Below are positions 1 through 6,524 of a DNA stretch of 7,643 bases, one piece after another (within the stretch, counting starts at the first letter, position 1; each line of letters opens with the position of its first letter). The notes under the pieces are model-generated. The model made no database searches. It was not told the DNA's origin and saw only the letters and a program-made list of their open reading frames with translations. Both the position numbers and the translations under genes were made by a program. Source of the stretch: Candidatus Omnitrophota bacterium (GTDB taxonomy: Bacteria > Omnitrophota > Omnitrophia > Omnitrophales > Aquincolibacteriaceae); the NCBI GenBank assembly GCA_023819025.1, contig JAMWDC010000093.1:1-7643 (forward strand). The letters run 5' to 3'.

Positions 1-687
1 GCAGCCATCCTGGTCGAACCAATCGCCGCCAATATGGGGGTTGTCTTACCGAATCCGGATTTCTTGCCGGGACTGCGTCAGCTTTGCGATGATTACGGTT
101 CTCTTTTGATCTTCGATGAGGTGGTGACGGGATTCAGGATAACCCACGGAGGCGTCCAGGATTATTACGGCATCAAACCGGATCTCACCTGTCTTGGAAA
201 GATTATCGGCGGGGGATTGCCCATCGGAGCCTTTGGTGGAAAGAGGGAGGTCATGAAATTTTTAGCGCCTGAAGGCGGCGTCTACCAAGCAGGTACTTTT
301 TCAGGAAATCCAATTTCAATGATCGCAGGATTGGCGACTCTAGATCAACTCGGTCGGATCCATCCTTACCCGCAGCTTGAAACGATGGCTCAAAAACTTT
401 ATCTTGGCATCCAAGAGGCCGCACATGAATGCAAACTTCAAATTCGGATTCATACCATTGGTTCGATGTTCAGTCTTTTTTTTACGGACAAGCAAATCGT
501 CAACTATGATGAGGTCAGGCAACAAGACATAGAGCGATTCAAAAAATTTTATTGGGGGATGTTACGGTTTGGAGTCTATTTTGCGCCGTCGCCCTTTGAA
601 TCCAATTTTCTCTCCGTGGCTCATACAGAAGACGATATCCGCGATACCCTGCTCGGTGTCCGAAAAGTATTTGCCAATATAGCTTAG
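1..687 (+). CDS. hemL: Glutamate-1-semialdehyde 2,1-aminomutase, C-terminal part (5' truncated by window edge)
   Basis: A PLP-dependent cytoplasmic enzyme that converts glutamate-1-semialdehyde to 5-aminolevulinate, the last step of the C5 route to tetrapyrroles. The frame is open from base 1, so 228 residues are visible. The family is usually about 430 residues, so roughly the first 200 lie outside the window. Visible family motifs are LVEPIAANMG at the very start, LIFDEVVTGFR with the PLP-contacting Asp, the GKIIGGGLPIGAFGG block whose Lys (codon 199-201) should form the PLP Schiff base, and YQAGTFSGNP. These fit HemL better than other class-III aminotransferases. The stop TAG (685-687) lies 15 bp before the next start and overlaps that gene's Shine-Dalgarno, which suggests one operon. 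The link makes sense because 5-aminolevulinate feeds siroheme, the cofactor of the next gene product. Assignment is by motif recognition. Confidence 0.95.
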   Translation, partial: AAILVEPIAANMGVVLPNPDFLPGLRQLCDDYGSLLIFDEVVTGFRITHGGVQDYYGIKPDLTCLGKIIGGGLPIGAFGGKREVMKFLAPEGGVYQAGTFSGNPISMIAGLATLDQLGRIHPYPQLETMAQKLYLGIQEAAHECKLQIRIHTIGSMFSLFFTDKQIVNYDEVRQQDIERFKKFYWGMLRFGVYFAPSPFESNFLSVAHTEDDIRDTLLGVRKVFANIA

Positions 688-702
688 GGAGAACACCTTA
701 AC

Positions 703-3354
703 ATGAATTGGGCCGATAGGTTAGAAATCGATTTTTTGGAAGAGAGGATCGCCGCCTACGAACAAAGAGCGGTTATTTGGGAAGATCTTCTAAAAATTCT
801 GTCCCGTCATGGAATTTATAAAGTTCGCGGACATGAAAACGTTCATATGGTGCGCGTAAAACTTCCACTCGGGATTCTCAATCCGGAAATGTGTGAAAGG
901 CTTGCGGAAGTTGCAGAAAAATACACCCCTCACCGCTCGGTGCATCTTACGACACGACAGGATATGCAGCTGTATTATGTGCAACGTAAAAGAATTCCCG
1001 ATGCGTTACGCCTCCTGGCACAATCAGGTCTGACAACCTATGAGGCCTGCGGCGATACGATCCGCAATGTGGTGCTTTGCCCTTATGCGGGTATTTCGTC
1101 CACCGAGGCCTTTGATTTGTCGCCCTATGCCGTAAGCGTCGCGAAATATTTGTTGAGGAATCCTTCTTATCGAAATCTTCCAAGAAAATTTAAAATTGCG
1201 TTTGAAGGTTGCGCGGAAGATCATATCCATGTCCGGATTCATGATCTTGGAGTTATACCCGCCCCCCTTGCGCGGAATCATGCGCATGGCTTTCGTATTT
1301 ATGTAGGCGGAGGGCTTGGCGCTTATCCCCGTGCCGGCTTTCTGCTCGAGGATTTCACTGCAGCCGAAAGTTTGATTCCGACGATCGAAGCCGCAATCCG
1401 GATTTTTGACCGTTTAGGCGATCGCAAAAACCGTTTCCGTGCCCGTTACAAATTTGTCATCGACAAACTGGGGGAGGACGAAGTGCGCCGGCTCATTTTT
1501 GAAGAGAGGCTAACTCTGCCGCCGAATTCCAATCGGAACCTTTTTGCCTTTGAAAAAAACTTTTCAGAGACCCTGCCAATCATATGTGTATCATCGGCCT
1601 CGGGCCGGAATGTCGAGGCAAACGAAGAATTTACCCTTTGGAAAAAGACGAATACCAAGGAGCAAAGACAAACGGGATGGTTTACGGTCCTCGTCCGTTG
1701 TAATTCAGGCAACCTCAACGCCTCGGAACTTCGTTCTGTTGCGCGAATCGCAAAAAACTTCGCCGGCGGTCTGCGTACGACGGTCAATCAAAATTTGATA
1801 TTTCGTTGGGTCCCTGAAGCGCATCTTCGACTTATCTACTACGCACTAAAAAATGCCGGACTTGCCTCGCCCGGTGCTGATACCTTAAGCGATTTAGTCC
1901 GGTGCCCTGGGGCAGACACCTGCACAAAGGCATTGACCTGTGTCAGCAGTTTTGCGGAGGTACTCGAAAGAGAGCTTAGAAACGAACTCAGAGAAACCTT
2001 CTGGGAGCGTGGATTTACCGTTAGAATATCAGGGTGCCCCAATGCCTGTAGCCAGCATTCCATCGCAAGCATTGGGCTCTCAGGATGTTTGATGCGGGAG
2101 GCAAATTCCATAGTGCCTTATTACCAGTTGTATGTTGGCGGCAGGACAGATTTTTCTAAGGTCTCGTTCGGGAAATTGATCCTGAAGCTGCCCGCCAATA
2201 AAGCACCGCGAGCCGTAACCATGCTTATTCAGTGGCTCTGCCAGCAGAAGGGGAATCATGAAGATTTATCGCAGACGGTGTCACGAATAAATCCGAACGA
2301 AATCAAATCACTGCTCAAACCCTTTACCGAAATGACAGATTCACCGCAGTCACCCACACAGATTGTGGACTTTTTTCGGGATGGTGAGAGTGCAGAACAT
2401 TTAAGGAGGAATCACCAAATGGCACATGTATTTGAAGATATAACCCAAACGATCGGCCGTACGCCGCTTGTACGGATCAATAAATTGAATGCAGGATCCA
2501 AGGCTACAATTCTAGCAAAACTTGAGTCGTTCAATCCCTTGTCAAGTGTTAAAGATAGAATTGGTTTAGCGATGATTGAAGATGCGGAAAAAAGGGGGTG
2601 TTTGAATAAGGGTACTGTCATCATTGAACCTACGAGTGGGAATACCGGCATCGCCCTTGCCTTTGTTTGCGCGGCAAAAGGTTATAAGCTGATTTTAACC
2701 ATGCCGGATACGATGAGCGTTGAAAGAAGAAAACTGCTTAAGATTCTGGGTGCGGAATTAGTATTAACGGAGGGTGCGAAAGGAATGCGCGGTGCCGTGG
2801 AAAAGGCGGAAGAATTAATCCGGGAAATGCCCAATAGTTTTATGCCGCAGCAATTTAATAATCCGGCCAATGTCGAGATTCATCGTAAGACAACCGCAGA
2901 AGAAATTTGGAACGATACGGACGGCGATGTGGATATATTTATTGCCGGAATCGGGACAGGAGGAACTGTTACGGGTGTCGGCGAGATATTGAAAAAAAGG
3001 AAACCCTCAGTGAAGGTGATTGCGATCGAGCCAAAGGATTCACCGGTGCTCTCCGGCGGTAAACCGGGTCCGCACAAAATTCAGGGGATTGGGGCGGGGT
3101 TTGTACCGGGTATCTTGAATCGAAATGTGATTGATGAAATTGTTACGGTTTCGCATATCGACGCGGGTGTCATGGCCCGCCGCCTGGCAAAAGAAGAGGG
3201 TATTTTGGTCGGTATATCTAGCGGCGCTGCAATGTGGGTTGCTGTGCAGACGGCAAAACGGCTCGAATCCGAGGGCAAGACGATTGTCGTGGTCCTTCCC
3301 GATACGGGTGAACGTTATTTATCGACTTGGCTGTTCGAAGATATTGATTTTTAG
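703..3354 (+). CDS. Sulfite (or nitrite) reductase-cysteine synthase fusion, 883 aa
   Basis: One uninterrupted frame holding two enzymes. Residues 1 to about 565 are a siroheme/[4Fe-4S] reductase: LTTRQ (R85), GDTIRNVV (R121) and RKFKIAFEGC (K162, K164) match the anion- and siroheme-binding basic residues, and C401-X5-C407 with C445-X3-C449 is the cluster-siroheme cysteine set. Residues 573-883 are O-acetylserine sulfhydrylase: SSVKDR with PLP Lys617, TSGNTG 644-649, GTGGTVTG 751-758 and GISSGA 838-842. Each half has normal family length, so nothing essential is missing. No flavoprotein subunit is adjacent, so a ferredoxin-type electron donor is likely (inference). Pairing with CysK favours sulfite over nitrite as substrate. 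AGGGAGA at 686-692 supports the start at 703. The oddity is the junction: a strong internal ribosome site and ATG, plus a nearby T6 tract where a one-base indel would separate the two genes. The domains are near certain; that the cell makes the fused chain is less so. Confidence 0.9.
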   Translation: MNWADRLEIDFLEERIAAYEQRAVIWEDLLKILSRHGIYKVRGHENVHMVRVKLPLGILNPEMCERLAEVAEKYTPHRSVHLTTRQDMQLYYVQRKRIPDALRLLAQSGLTTYEACGDTIRNVVLCPYAGISSTEAFDLSPYAVSVAKYLLRNPSYRNLPRKFKIAFEGCAEDHIHVRIHDLGVIPAPLARNHAHGFRIYVGGGLGAYPRAGFLLEDFTAAESLIPTIEAAIRIFDRLGDRKNRFRARYKFVIDKLGEDEVRRLIFEERLTLPPNSNRNLFAFEKNFSETLPIICVSSASGRNVEANEEFTLWKKTNTKEQRQTGWFTVLVRCNSGNLNASELRSVARIAKNFAGGLRTTVNQNLIFRWVPEAHLRLIYYALKNAGLASPGADTLSDLVRCPGADTCTKALTCVSSFAEVLERELRNELRETFWERGFTVRISGCPNACSQHSIASIGLSGCLMREANSIVPYYQLYVGGRTDFSKVSFGKLILKLPANKAPRAVTMLIQWLCQQKGNHEDLSQTVSRINPNEIKSLLKPFTEMTDSPQSPTQIVDFFRDGESAEHLRRNHQMAHVFEDITQTIGRTPLVRINKLNAGSKATILAKLESFNPLSSVKDRIGLAMIEDAEKRGCLNKGTVIIEPTSGNTGIALAFVCAAKGYKLILTMPDTMSVERRKLLKILGAELVLTEGAKGMRGAVEKAEELIREMPNSFMPQQFNNPANVEIHRKTTAEEIWNDTDGDVDIFIAGIGTGGTVTGVGEILKKRKPSVKVIAIEPKDSPVLSGGKPGPHKIQGIGAGFVPGILNRNVIDEIVTVSHIDAGVMARRLAKEEGILVGISSGAAMWVAVQTAKRLESEGKTIVVVLPDTGERYLSTWLFEDIDF
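2371..2376 (+). other. T6 tract at the reductase/CysK junction; possible slippage or indel site
   Basis: Six consecutive T cover two in-frame Phe codons shortly before the CysK start. Loss of one T would shift reading to a TAA at 2402-2404 that overlaps the Shine-Dalgarno. Gain of one T would shift reading to a TGA at 2385-2387. Either change ends the reductase alone, just ahead of a well-signalled CysK start. The tract is therefore a plausible site for a sequencing error, polymorphism or transcriptional slippage. The sequence shows only the geometry, not that any of these happens. Confidence 0.4.
2403..2409 (+). promoter_or_regulatory. Strong internal Shine-Dalgarno before the CysK domain
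   Basis: AAGGAGG lies 9 bases before the ATG at 2419, inside the fused reading frame. It is the best ribosome-binding site in the window, better than those of the free-standing genes. It overlaps an out-of-frame TAA (2402-2404), the stop/SD arrangement typical of adjacent genes in an operon. It suggests that CysK can be started on its own. Confidence 0.75.
2419..3354 (+). CDS. cysK: Possible stand-alone cysteine synthase (O-acetylserine sulfhydrylase) from an internal start, 311 aa
   Basis: This is the 3' part of the 703-3354 frame, listed separately because it has its own start signals: ATG at 2419 with AAGGAGG 9 bases upstream. From this Met the product is 311 residues, the usual length of CysK, and it begins MAHVFEDITQTIGRTPLVRI, a typical CysK N-terminus with nothing missing. 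The enzyme is PLP-dependent, cytoplasmic and normally dimeric, and makes L-cysteine and acetate from O-acetyl-L-serine and sulfide. In this numbering the PLP lysine is K45, in SSVKDR. The substrate loop TSGNTG and the glycine-rich phosphate-binding loop GTGGTVTG are intact. Three cases are possible: it is made only as part of the fusion, only separately (if the junction contains a sequence error), or both. The domain call is firm; independent translation is inference. Confidence 0.6.
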   Translation: MAHVFEDITQTIGRTPLVRINKLNAGSKATILAKLESFNPLSSVKDRIGLAMIEDAEKRGCLNKGTVIIEPTSGNTGIALAFVCAAKGYKLILTMPDTMSVERRKLLKILGAELVLTEGAKGMRGAVEKAEELIREMPNSFMPQQFNNPANVEIHRKTTAEEIWNDTDGDVDIFIAGIGTGGTVTGVGEILKKRKPSVKVIAIEPKDSPVLSGGKPGPHKIQGIGAGFVPGILNRNVIDEIVTVSHIDAGVMARRLAKEEGILVGISSGAAMWVAVQTAKRLESEGKTIVVVLPDTGERYLSTWLFEDIDF

Positions 3355-3395
3355 TGTTGCCGAAGTTTTTGTTTTGGATAATTTCGACTTCTTCT

Positions 3396-3423
3396 TTCAA
3401 AGTTGGAAATTGCTTTCTATAAT
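3396..3423 (+). promoter_or_regulatory. Candidate sigma-70 promoter for the cystathionine enzyme
   Basis: A perfect TATAAT at 3418-3423 is preceded by a weak -35, TTCAAA at 3396-3401 (4 of 6), with a 16-bp spacer. It lies in the 121-bp gap after the fusion gene and would start transcription near 3430, about 45 bp before the ATG at 3476. The region is AT-rich, so a chance TATAAT is possible. Confidence 0.4.
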
Positions 3424-3475
3424 GTCCATGTGTCCAAGACGAACTTTCATGCCGCAGGGAGACAAGGAGATCTGA

Positions 3476-4624
3476 ATGGATATTAAGACACAGTCAGTTC
3501 ACGTTGGAGTCTCGAAAGACAGCGCTTATCATTCGGTGATTACGCCCATTTATCCGACATCGACATTTTCCTTCGAGCGTCTGGGCAAGCATAAAGGTTA
3601 TGATTACACGCGGAGCGGGAATCCGACTCGGTCGGCCCTCGAAGAGAATATTGCTGCCCTTGAAGGAGGAGTTGGTGCCAGCGCGACCGCGACGGGGATG
3701 GCGGCCGAAACCGTGGTCATGTTTTTATTGAAGCCCGGCGATCATGTGGTGACCGGCAATGATATCTATGGAGGAAGTTACCGCCTTTTCGCCAAGGTTT
3801 TTGCGCATCGGGGGATTTCATTTTCCTTCGTAAATATGATGGATCTTGACGCGATCAAGAAAGCGATTCGTGCCACAACCAAAATGATTTGGATCGAAAC
3901 ACCTTCGAATCCTCTTTTGCATATCGTCGATCTGAAGGCCGTGATTGCCCTGGCAAAAAAAAGAAAAATTTTAACCGTGGTGGACAACACGTTCATGTCC
4001 CCTTATTTTCAAAGGCCCTTTGACTTTGGAGCAGATCTGATCGTGCATTCAACCACGAAATACCTGAACGGTCACAGCGATGTGGTCGGCGGCGCGGTCG
4101 TGTGGCGGGATAAAAAGCTGGGAAAAGAAATACGGTTCCTTGTCAACGCCCTGGGCGTGAGTGAGGCCCCTTTTGATGCATGGCTTGTCTTGCGGGGCAT
4201 CAAAACCTTGTCCTACCGCATGGAGGCCCATCAGGCGAATGCCCTGAAAATCGCAACTTTTCTTGAATCCCATCCCCGTGTGAAGAAGGTTTATTATCCG
4301 GGACTTCCAAGCCATCCTCAGCAGACACTCATCAGGAGACAAATGAAGGGATACGGCGGGATGCTGGCCTTCGAACTGGACACACGGAAGGTCCCGCTTG
4401 ACGCCTTTTTCAAGAAAATCAGAATCTTTCACCTGGCGGAATCCTTGGGCGGCGTGGAATCCCTGATCGAACATCCCTGTACCATGAGTCACGCTTCCAT
4501 GGGAGAAGACGGTCTGAAGGCGTCGGGGATTACTCTGGAGACAATTCGGATCTCAGCGGGTATTGAGGATGCACGGGACCTCGTGGAAGATCTTAAACGC
4601 GCCCTGGAATATCAGGGGTCGTAA
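3476..4624 (+). CDS. metB: Cystathionine gamma-synthase / gamma-lyase family PLP enzyme, 382 aa
   Basis: A fold-type I PLP enzyme of the Cys/Met metabolism family, full length for the family. Visible are ITPIYPTSTF near the N-terminus, the phosphate-binding YTRSGNPT (Y44, R46), the PLP-pairing D170 in VVDNTF, the Schiff-base Lys195 in HSTTKYLNGHSD, and SLGGVESL (323-330), whose Glu328 is typical of the gamma-acting synthases and lyases rather than beta-lyases. The C-terminal IRISAGIEDA is also standard. Start: ATG 3476 with AAGGAGA at 3464-3470. It lies 121 bp after the sulfite reductase-CysK gene. With that context I favour the biosynthetic direction (cysteine plus an activated homoserine to cystathionine, towards methionine), hence the symbol. 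Sequence alone does not separate this from cystathionine gamma-lyase or a homocysteine-forming sulfhydrylase. The family is certain; the exact reaction is not. Confidence 0.9.
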   Translation: MDIKTQSVHVGVSKDSAYHSVITPIYPTSTFSFERLGKHKGYDYTRSGNPTRSALEENIAALEGGVGASATATGMAAETVVMFLLKPGDHVVTGNDIYGGSYRLFAKVFAHRGISFSFVNMMDLDAIKKAIRATTKMIWIETPSNPLLHIVDLKAVIALAKKRKILTVVDNTFMSPYFQRPFDFGADLIVHSTTKYLNGHSDVVGGAVVWRDKKLGKEIRFLVNALGVSEAPFDAWLVLRGIKTLSYRMEAHQANALKIATFLESHPRVKKVYYPGLPSHPQQTLIRRQMKGYGGMLAFELDTRKVPLDAFFKKIRIFHLAESLGGVESLIEHPCTMSHASMGEDGLKASGITLETIRISAGIEDARDLVEDLKRALEYQGS

Positions 4625-4636
4625 GTTCGACAAGCA

Positions 4637-4666
4637 TTGAACACCGTCCGGACAATCTGATATAGT
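4637..4666 (+). promoter_or_regulatory. Candidate extended -10 promoter for the 122-aa gene
   Basis: TTGAAC (4637-4642, 4 of 6 to TTGACA) and TATAGT (4661-4666, 5 of 6 to TATAAT) are separated by 18 bp, and TGA directly before TATAGT gives the TGn extended -10. It starts 12 bp after the cystathionine enzyme's stop, so it would separate the downstream gene from the sulfur genes. The spacer contains the perfect 8-bp palindrome GTCCGGAC (4646-4653), a possible small operator half or chance. Expected transcription start is near 4672. Confidence 0.55.
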
Positions 4667-4671
4667 ATGAA

Positions 4672-4688
4672 CGCCTGATCACAAGGCG
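4672..4688 (+). other. Small hairpin at the predicted 5' end of the 122-aa gene's transcript
   Basis: CGCCT (4672-4676) and AGGCG (4684-4688) form a perfect 5-bp GC-rich stem around the 7-base loop GATCACA. It falls at the predicted transcription start of the upstream promoter, where a 5'-terminal stem could stabilise the mRNA. There is no U-tract, so it is not an intrinsic terminator. It is short and may be chance. Confidence 0.3.
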
Positions 4689-4713
4689 GGCGTGTTCGAG
4701 CCGATGGATTCAG

Positions 4714-5082
4714 ATGAAATATTTCCGGGCAATGGAAAAGAGAACGGGCAAAGTGGTTTATTCCGAGGTTATACAAAAAGTCAAAACGATAAAATCGGAA
4801 CAGGTCCGAGTTGATTCCCCGGAATTGTTTGAATTTGTGATCCAGAAGGATGAGTTAAAGAAGCTCTCAGAAATTTTGAAAGCGTATTTCGGTGAGCCCT
4901 TTCAGACCCAGGACCAAACCCTCCAGCAGTCGGTTGACAGATTGACTTCCCTTTATGGTGGTATTTGGGGGAATCAAACCCTCTATTATGCCGACCGCGA
5001 TTTGGTTTGCGAGTTTGCCATGTTATGGCCGTGGTCGGATAATTGCCGGATTACCGTAAAACTCATCCGGCATGTGAAATAG
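4714..5082 (+). CDS. Protein of unknown function, 122 aa
   Basis: I do not recognise this protein. It is soluble-looking, with no signal peptide and no membrane segment. The N-terminal third is Lys/Arg/Glu-rich (EKRTGKVVYSEVI...KVKTIKSEQ) and looks like beta strands. A charged, probably helical stretch follows (about 45-58, KDELKKLSEILKAYFG), then a hydrophilic Gln-rich section (65-76). The C-terminal part is aromatic and strand-like (YYADRDLVCEFAMLWPW ... CRITVKLI), with two Cys at 99 and 111. An alpha+beta domain is plausible. The start is uncertain: ATG 4714 and ATG 4732 both lack a good Shine-Dalgarno, and 4714 is chosen for length. Codon use resembles the neighbours, and a good promoter lies upstream, so I believe it is a real gene. 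It sits between the cystathionine enzyme and D-lactate dehydrogenase without an obvious tie to either. Confidence 0.7.
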   Translation: MKYFRAMEKRTGKVVYSEVIQKVKTIKSEQVRVDSPELFEFVIQKDELKKLSEILKAYFGEPFQTQDQTLQQSVDRLTSLYGGIWGNQTLYYADRDLVCEFAMLWPWSDNCRITVKLIRHVK

Positions 5083-5189
5083 GATGCTGCGCCGGCGGGC
5101 TTGGCTTATCGAAAAGTCGCATTACAGAGCAGGTTTTCGAAATCATCGGCGGTCTAAAATCGTCAGAAACCTGATCGAGGCATGCAGTC

Positions 5190-6251
5190 ATGACTGATTT
5201 AAAAAATATCAAAATTGCCTTTTTTGATGCCAAGTCTTACGATATGGATTTTTTTAACCGGGCCAACGCGGATTTCGGATTCAAAATCACTTACTTTTCT
5301 TCGCATCTGACGATTGAAACCGCGGCGCTCTCGAAAGGCCACGACACGATCTGTATTTTTGTCAACGATATCGTGACTCAGGAAATTGTAGACATCCTGA
5401 TTGCAAATCAGATCCGGCTGATCGCCTTAAGGGCTTCGGGATACAACAACATCGATCTGAAAGCGGTCTATCGAAGGATTCATGTTGTCCGGGTTCCGGC
5501 GTATTCACCTCACGCCGTGGCCGAGCATGCGGTGGCCTTGATGCTCAGCCTGAACCGGAAGATCCATAAGGCTTATTACCGGACCCATGATGGGAACTTC
5601 AATATTCAGGGCCTGCTGGGTTTCGATATGGTCGGCAAGACCGCCGGAGTGATCGGGACCGGCCAGATTGGGAAAATCGTCGCGCAAATCCTGAAAGGTT
5701 TCGGTATGCGGGTGCTGGGTTATGATCTGTTCCCCGATAAGGCCTCAGCGACGCGGATCGGTTTCGAATACGTTGACCTTGACACTCTTTGGAAAGAATC
5801 GGATATCCTGACATTGCACTGCCCCCTGACCAAGGAGACCGTCCATCTCATCAATGAGGCGAGCATTGCCAAAATGAAACCGGGCGTGATGATCATTAAT
5901 ACCGGCCGGGGCATGCTGATCGATTCCAAGGCACTGATTGAGGGTCTCAAAAGCGGCCAGGTCGGATCCGCGGGACTGGATGTCTATGAGGAAGAAAATG
6001 AGTATTTTTTCGAGGATTTTTCCACGTCCGTGATTACGGATGATGTTTTGGCCAGATTGCTTTCATTTAATAACGTGCTGGTGACATCCCACCAGGGATT
6101 TTTTACCAAAGAAGCCCTCCAAAATATAGCCGCCATTACCCTGAAGAATATAAAAATCTTCTTTTTGGAGGAAAGGACCGAAAGTGAAATCTGCTACAAA
6201 TGCGGCCAGCAAGGTGGGTGTGTGAGGAAGCAAACCGGCAAATGTTTTTAA
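5190..6251 (+). CDS. ldhA: D-lactate dehydrogenase (D-2-hydroxyacid dehydrogenase family), 353 aa, with Cys-rich C-terminal tail
   Basis: A cytoplasmic NAD-dependent enzyme that reduces pyruvate to D-lactate and regenerates NAD+ in fermentation. Visible are the Rossmann motif GTGQIG (156-161) with Asp179 after the second strand (NADH preference), catalytic Arg240 in NTGRG, the acidic LDVYEEE (about 263-269) holding the partner Glu, and catalytic His301 in SHQGFFTKEAL. The segment YFFEDFSTSVITDDVLARLL is characteristic of the D-lactate dehydrogenase (LdhA) branch rather than glycerate or phosphoglycerate dehydrogenases. The known E. coli enzyme is about 329 residues; the extra length here is a C-terminal tail with Cys335, 338, 344 and 352. 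Start ATG 5190 has a weak GAGG (5177-5180) upstream. The gene lies 107 bp after the 122-aa gene, with no clear promoter or terminator between them. D-lactate as product is a strong family inference. Confidence 0.92.
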   Translation: MTDLKNIKIAFFDAKSYDMDFFNRANADFGFKITYFSSHLTIETAALSKGHDTICIFVNDIVTQEIVDILIANQIRLIALRASGYNNIDLKAVYRRIHVVRVPAYSPHAVAEHAVALMLSLNRKIHKAYYRTHDGNFNIQGLLGFDMVGKTAGVIGTGQIGKIVAQILKGFGMRVLGYDLFPDKASATRIGFEYVDLDTLWKESDILTLHCPLTKETVHLINEASIAKMKPGVMIINTGRGMLIDSKALIEGLKSGQVGSAGLDVYEEENEYFFEDFSTSVITDDVLARLLSFNNVLVTSHQGFFTKEALQNIAAITLKNIKIFFLEERTESEICYKCGQQGGCVRKQTGKCF

Positions 6252-6412
6252 TGGCTTCATCGCGACCGATTCGAAATCCAGCAAGGTCGGTGGCCAATCA
6301 TTTCGTTTCGATAACCGCCCCTCCAAGGCTATTTGCCCGCTAGCAGAATCAAGCTAATTTTCTCTTTTCCCGCCATTTCCGATCAAGTGCATAAATTTCA
6401 TAACCCATTGAT

Positions 6413-6441
6413 TTGACATAAGTTAAATTGCGTGCGAAACT
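6413..6441 (+). promoter_or_regulatory. Possible promoter for the HTH-PilZ / secreted-protein unit
   Basis: A perfect -35 hexamer TTGACA (6413-6418) lies in AT-rich DNA about 140 bp before the next start. At the ideal 17-bp spacing there is only a poor -10, GAAACT (6436-6441, 3 of 6). Such a promoter would need an activator or another sigma factor, or the hexamer is chance. Confidence 0.3.
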
Positions 6442-6524
6442 TCATTAAACTTTCTTTTCGGACGTTCTGAAAGATATTTCAATTTTAAGGATGACGCGAA
6501 AGATTTTTACCCGGCGACTTAGCT

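Noticed and set aside
1446..1787. 113-codon minus-strand frame inside the sulfite reductase
   Set aside because: Antisense to a certain coding region, with no ribosome site or recognisable motif.
2371..2376. Classic -1 ribosomal frameshift heptamer at the T6 tract
   Set aside because: In the reading frame the heptamer is C TTT TTT, so the first tRNA would re-pair on CTT with a mismatch, and I see no obvious downstream stem. Transcriptional slippage or an indel is the better explanation.
3131..3475. 114-codon + strand frame overlapping the CysK end and the gap before the cystathionine gene
   Set aside because: It lies mostly inside the CysK coding region in another frame, its product resembles no protein, and it ends right at the next gene's start. 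A frame shadow.
4049..4492. 147-codon minus-strand frame inside the cystathionine enzyme gene
   Set aside because: Fully antisense to a well-supported gene, with His/Gln-rich low-sense translation. An antisense shadow.
5083..5189. Gap between the 122-aa gene and D-lactate dehydrogenase, searched for promoter, terminator or small RNA
   Set aside because: No hexamer pair, stem plus T-run, or other structure above chance.
6252..6296. Inverted repeat TGGC/GCCA with ACCGA/TCGGT after the D-lactate dehydrogenase stop, considered as a terminator
   Set aside because: The arms are interrupted by an unequal internal loop (9 bases against 1) and no T-run follows.
6341..6366. TAGC...GCTA followed by a T-rich stretch, considered as an intrinsic terminator
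   Set aside because: Only a 4-bp stem, with a competing GCTA/TAGC pairing just upstream; too weak to call.
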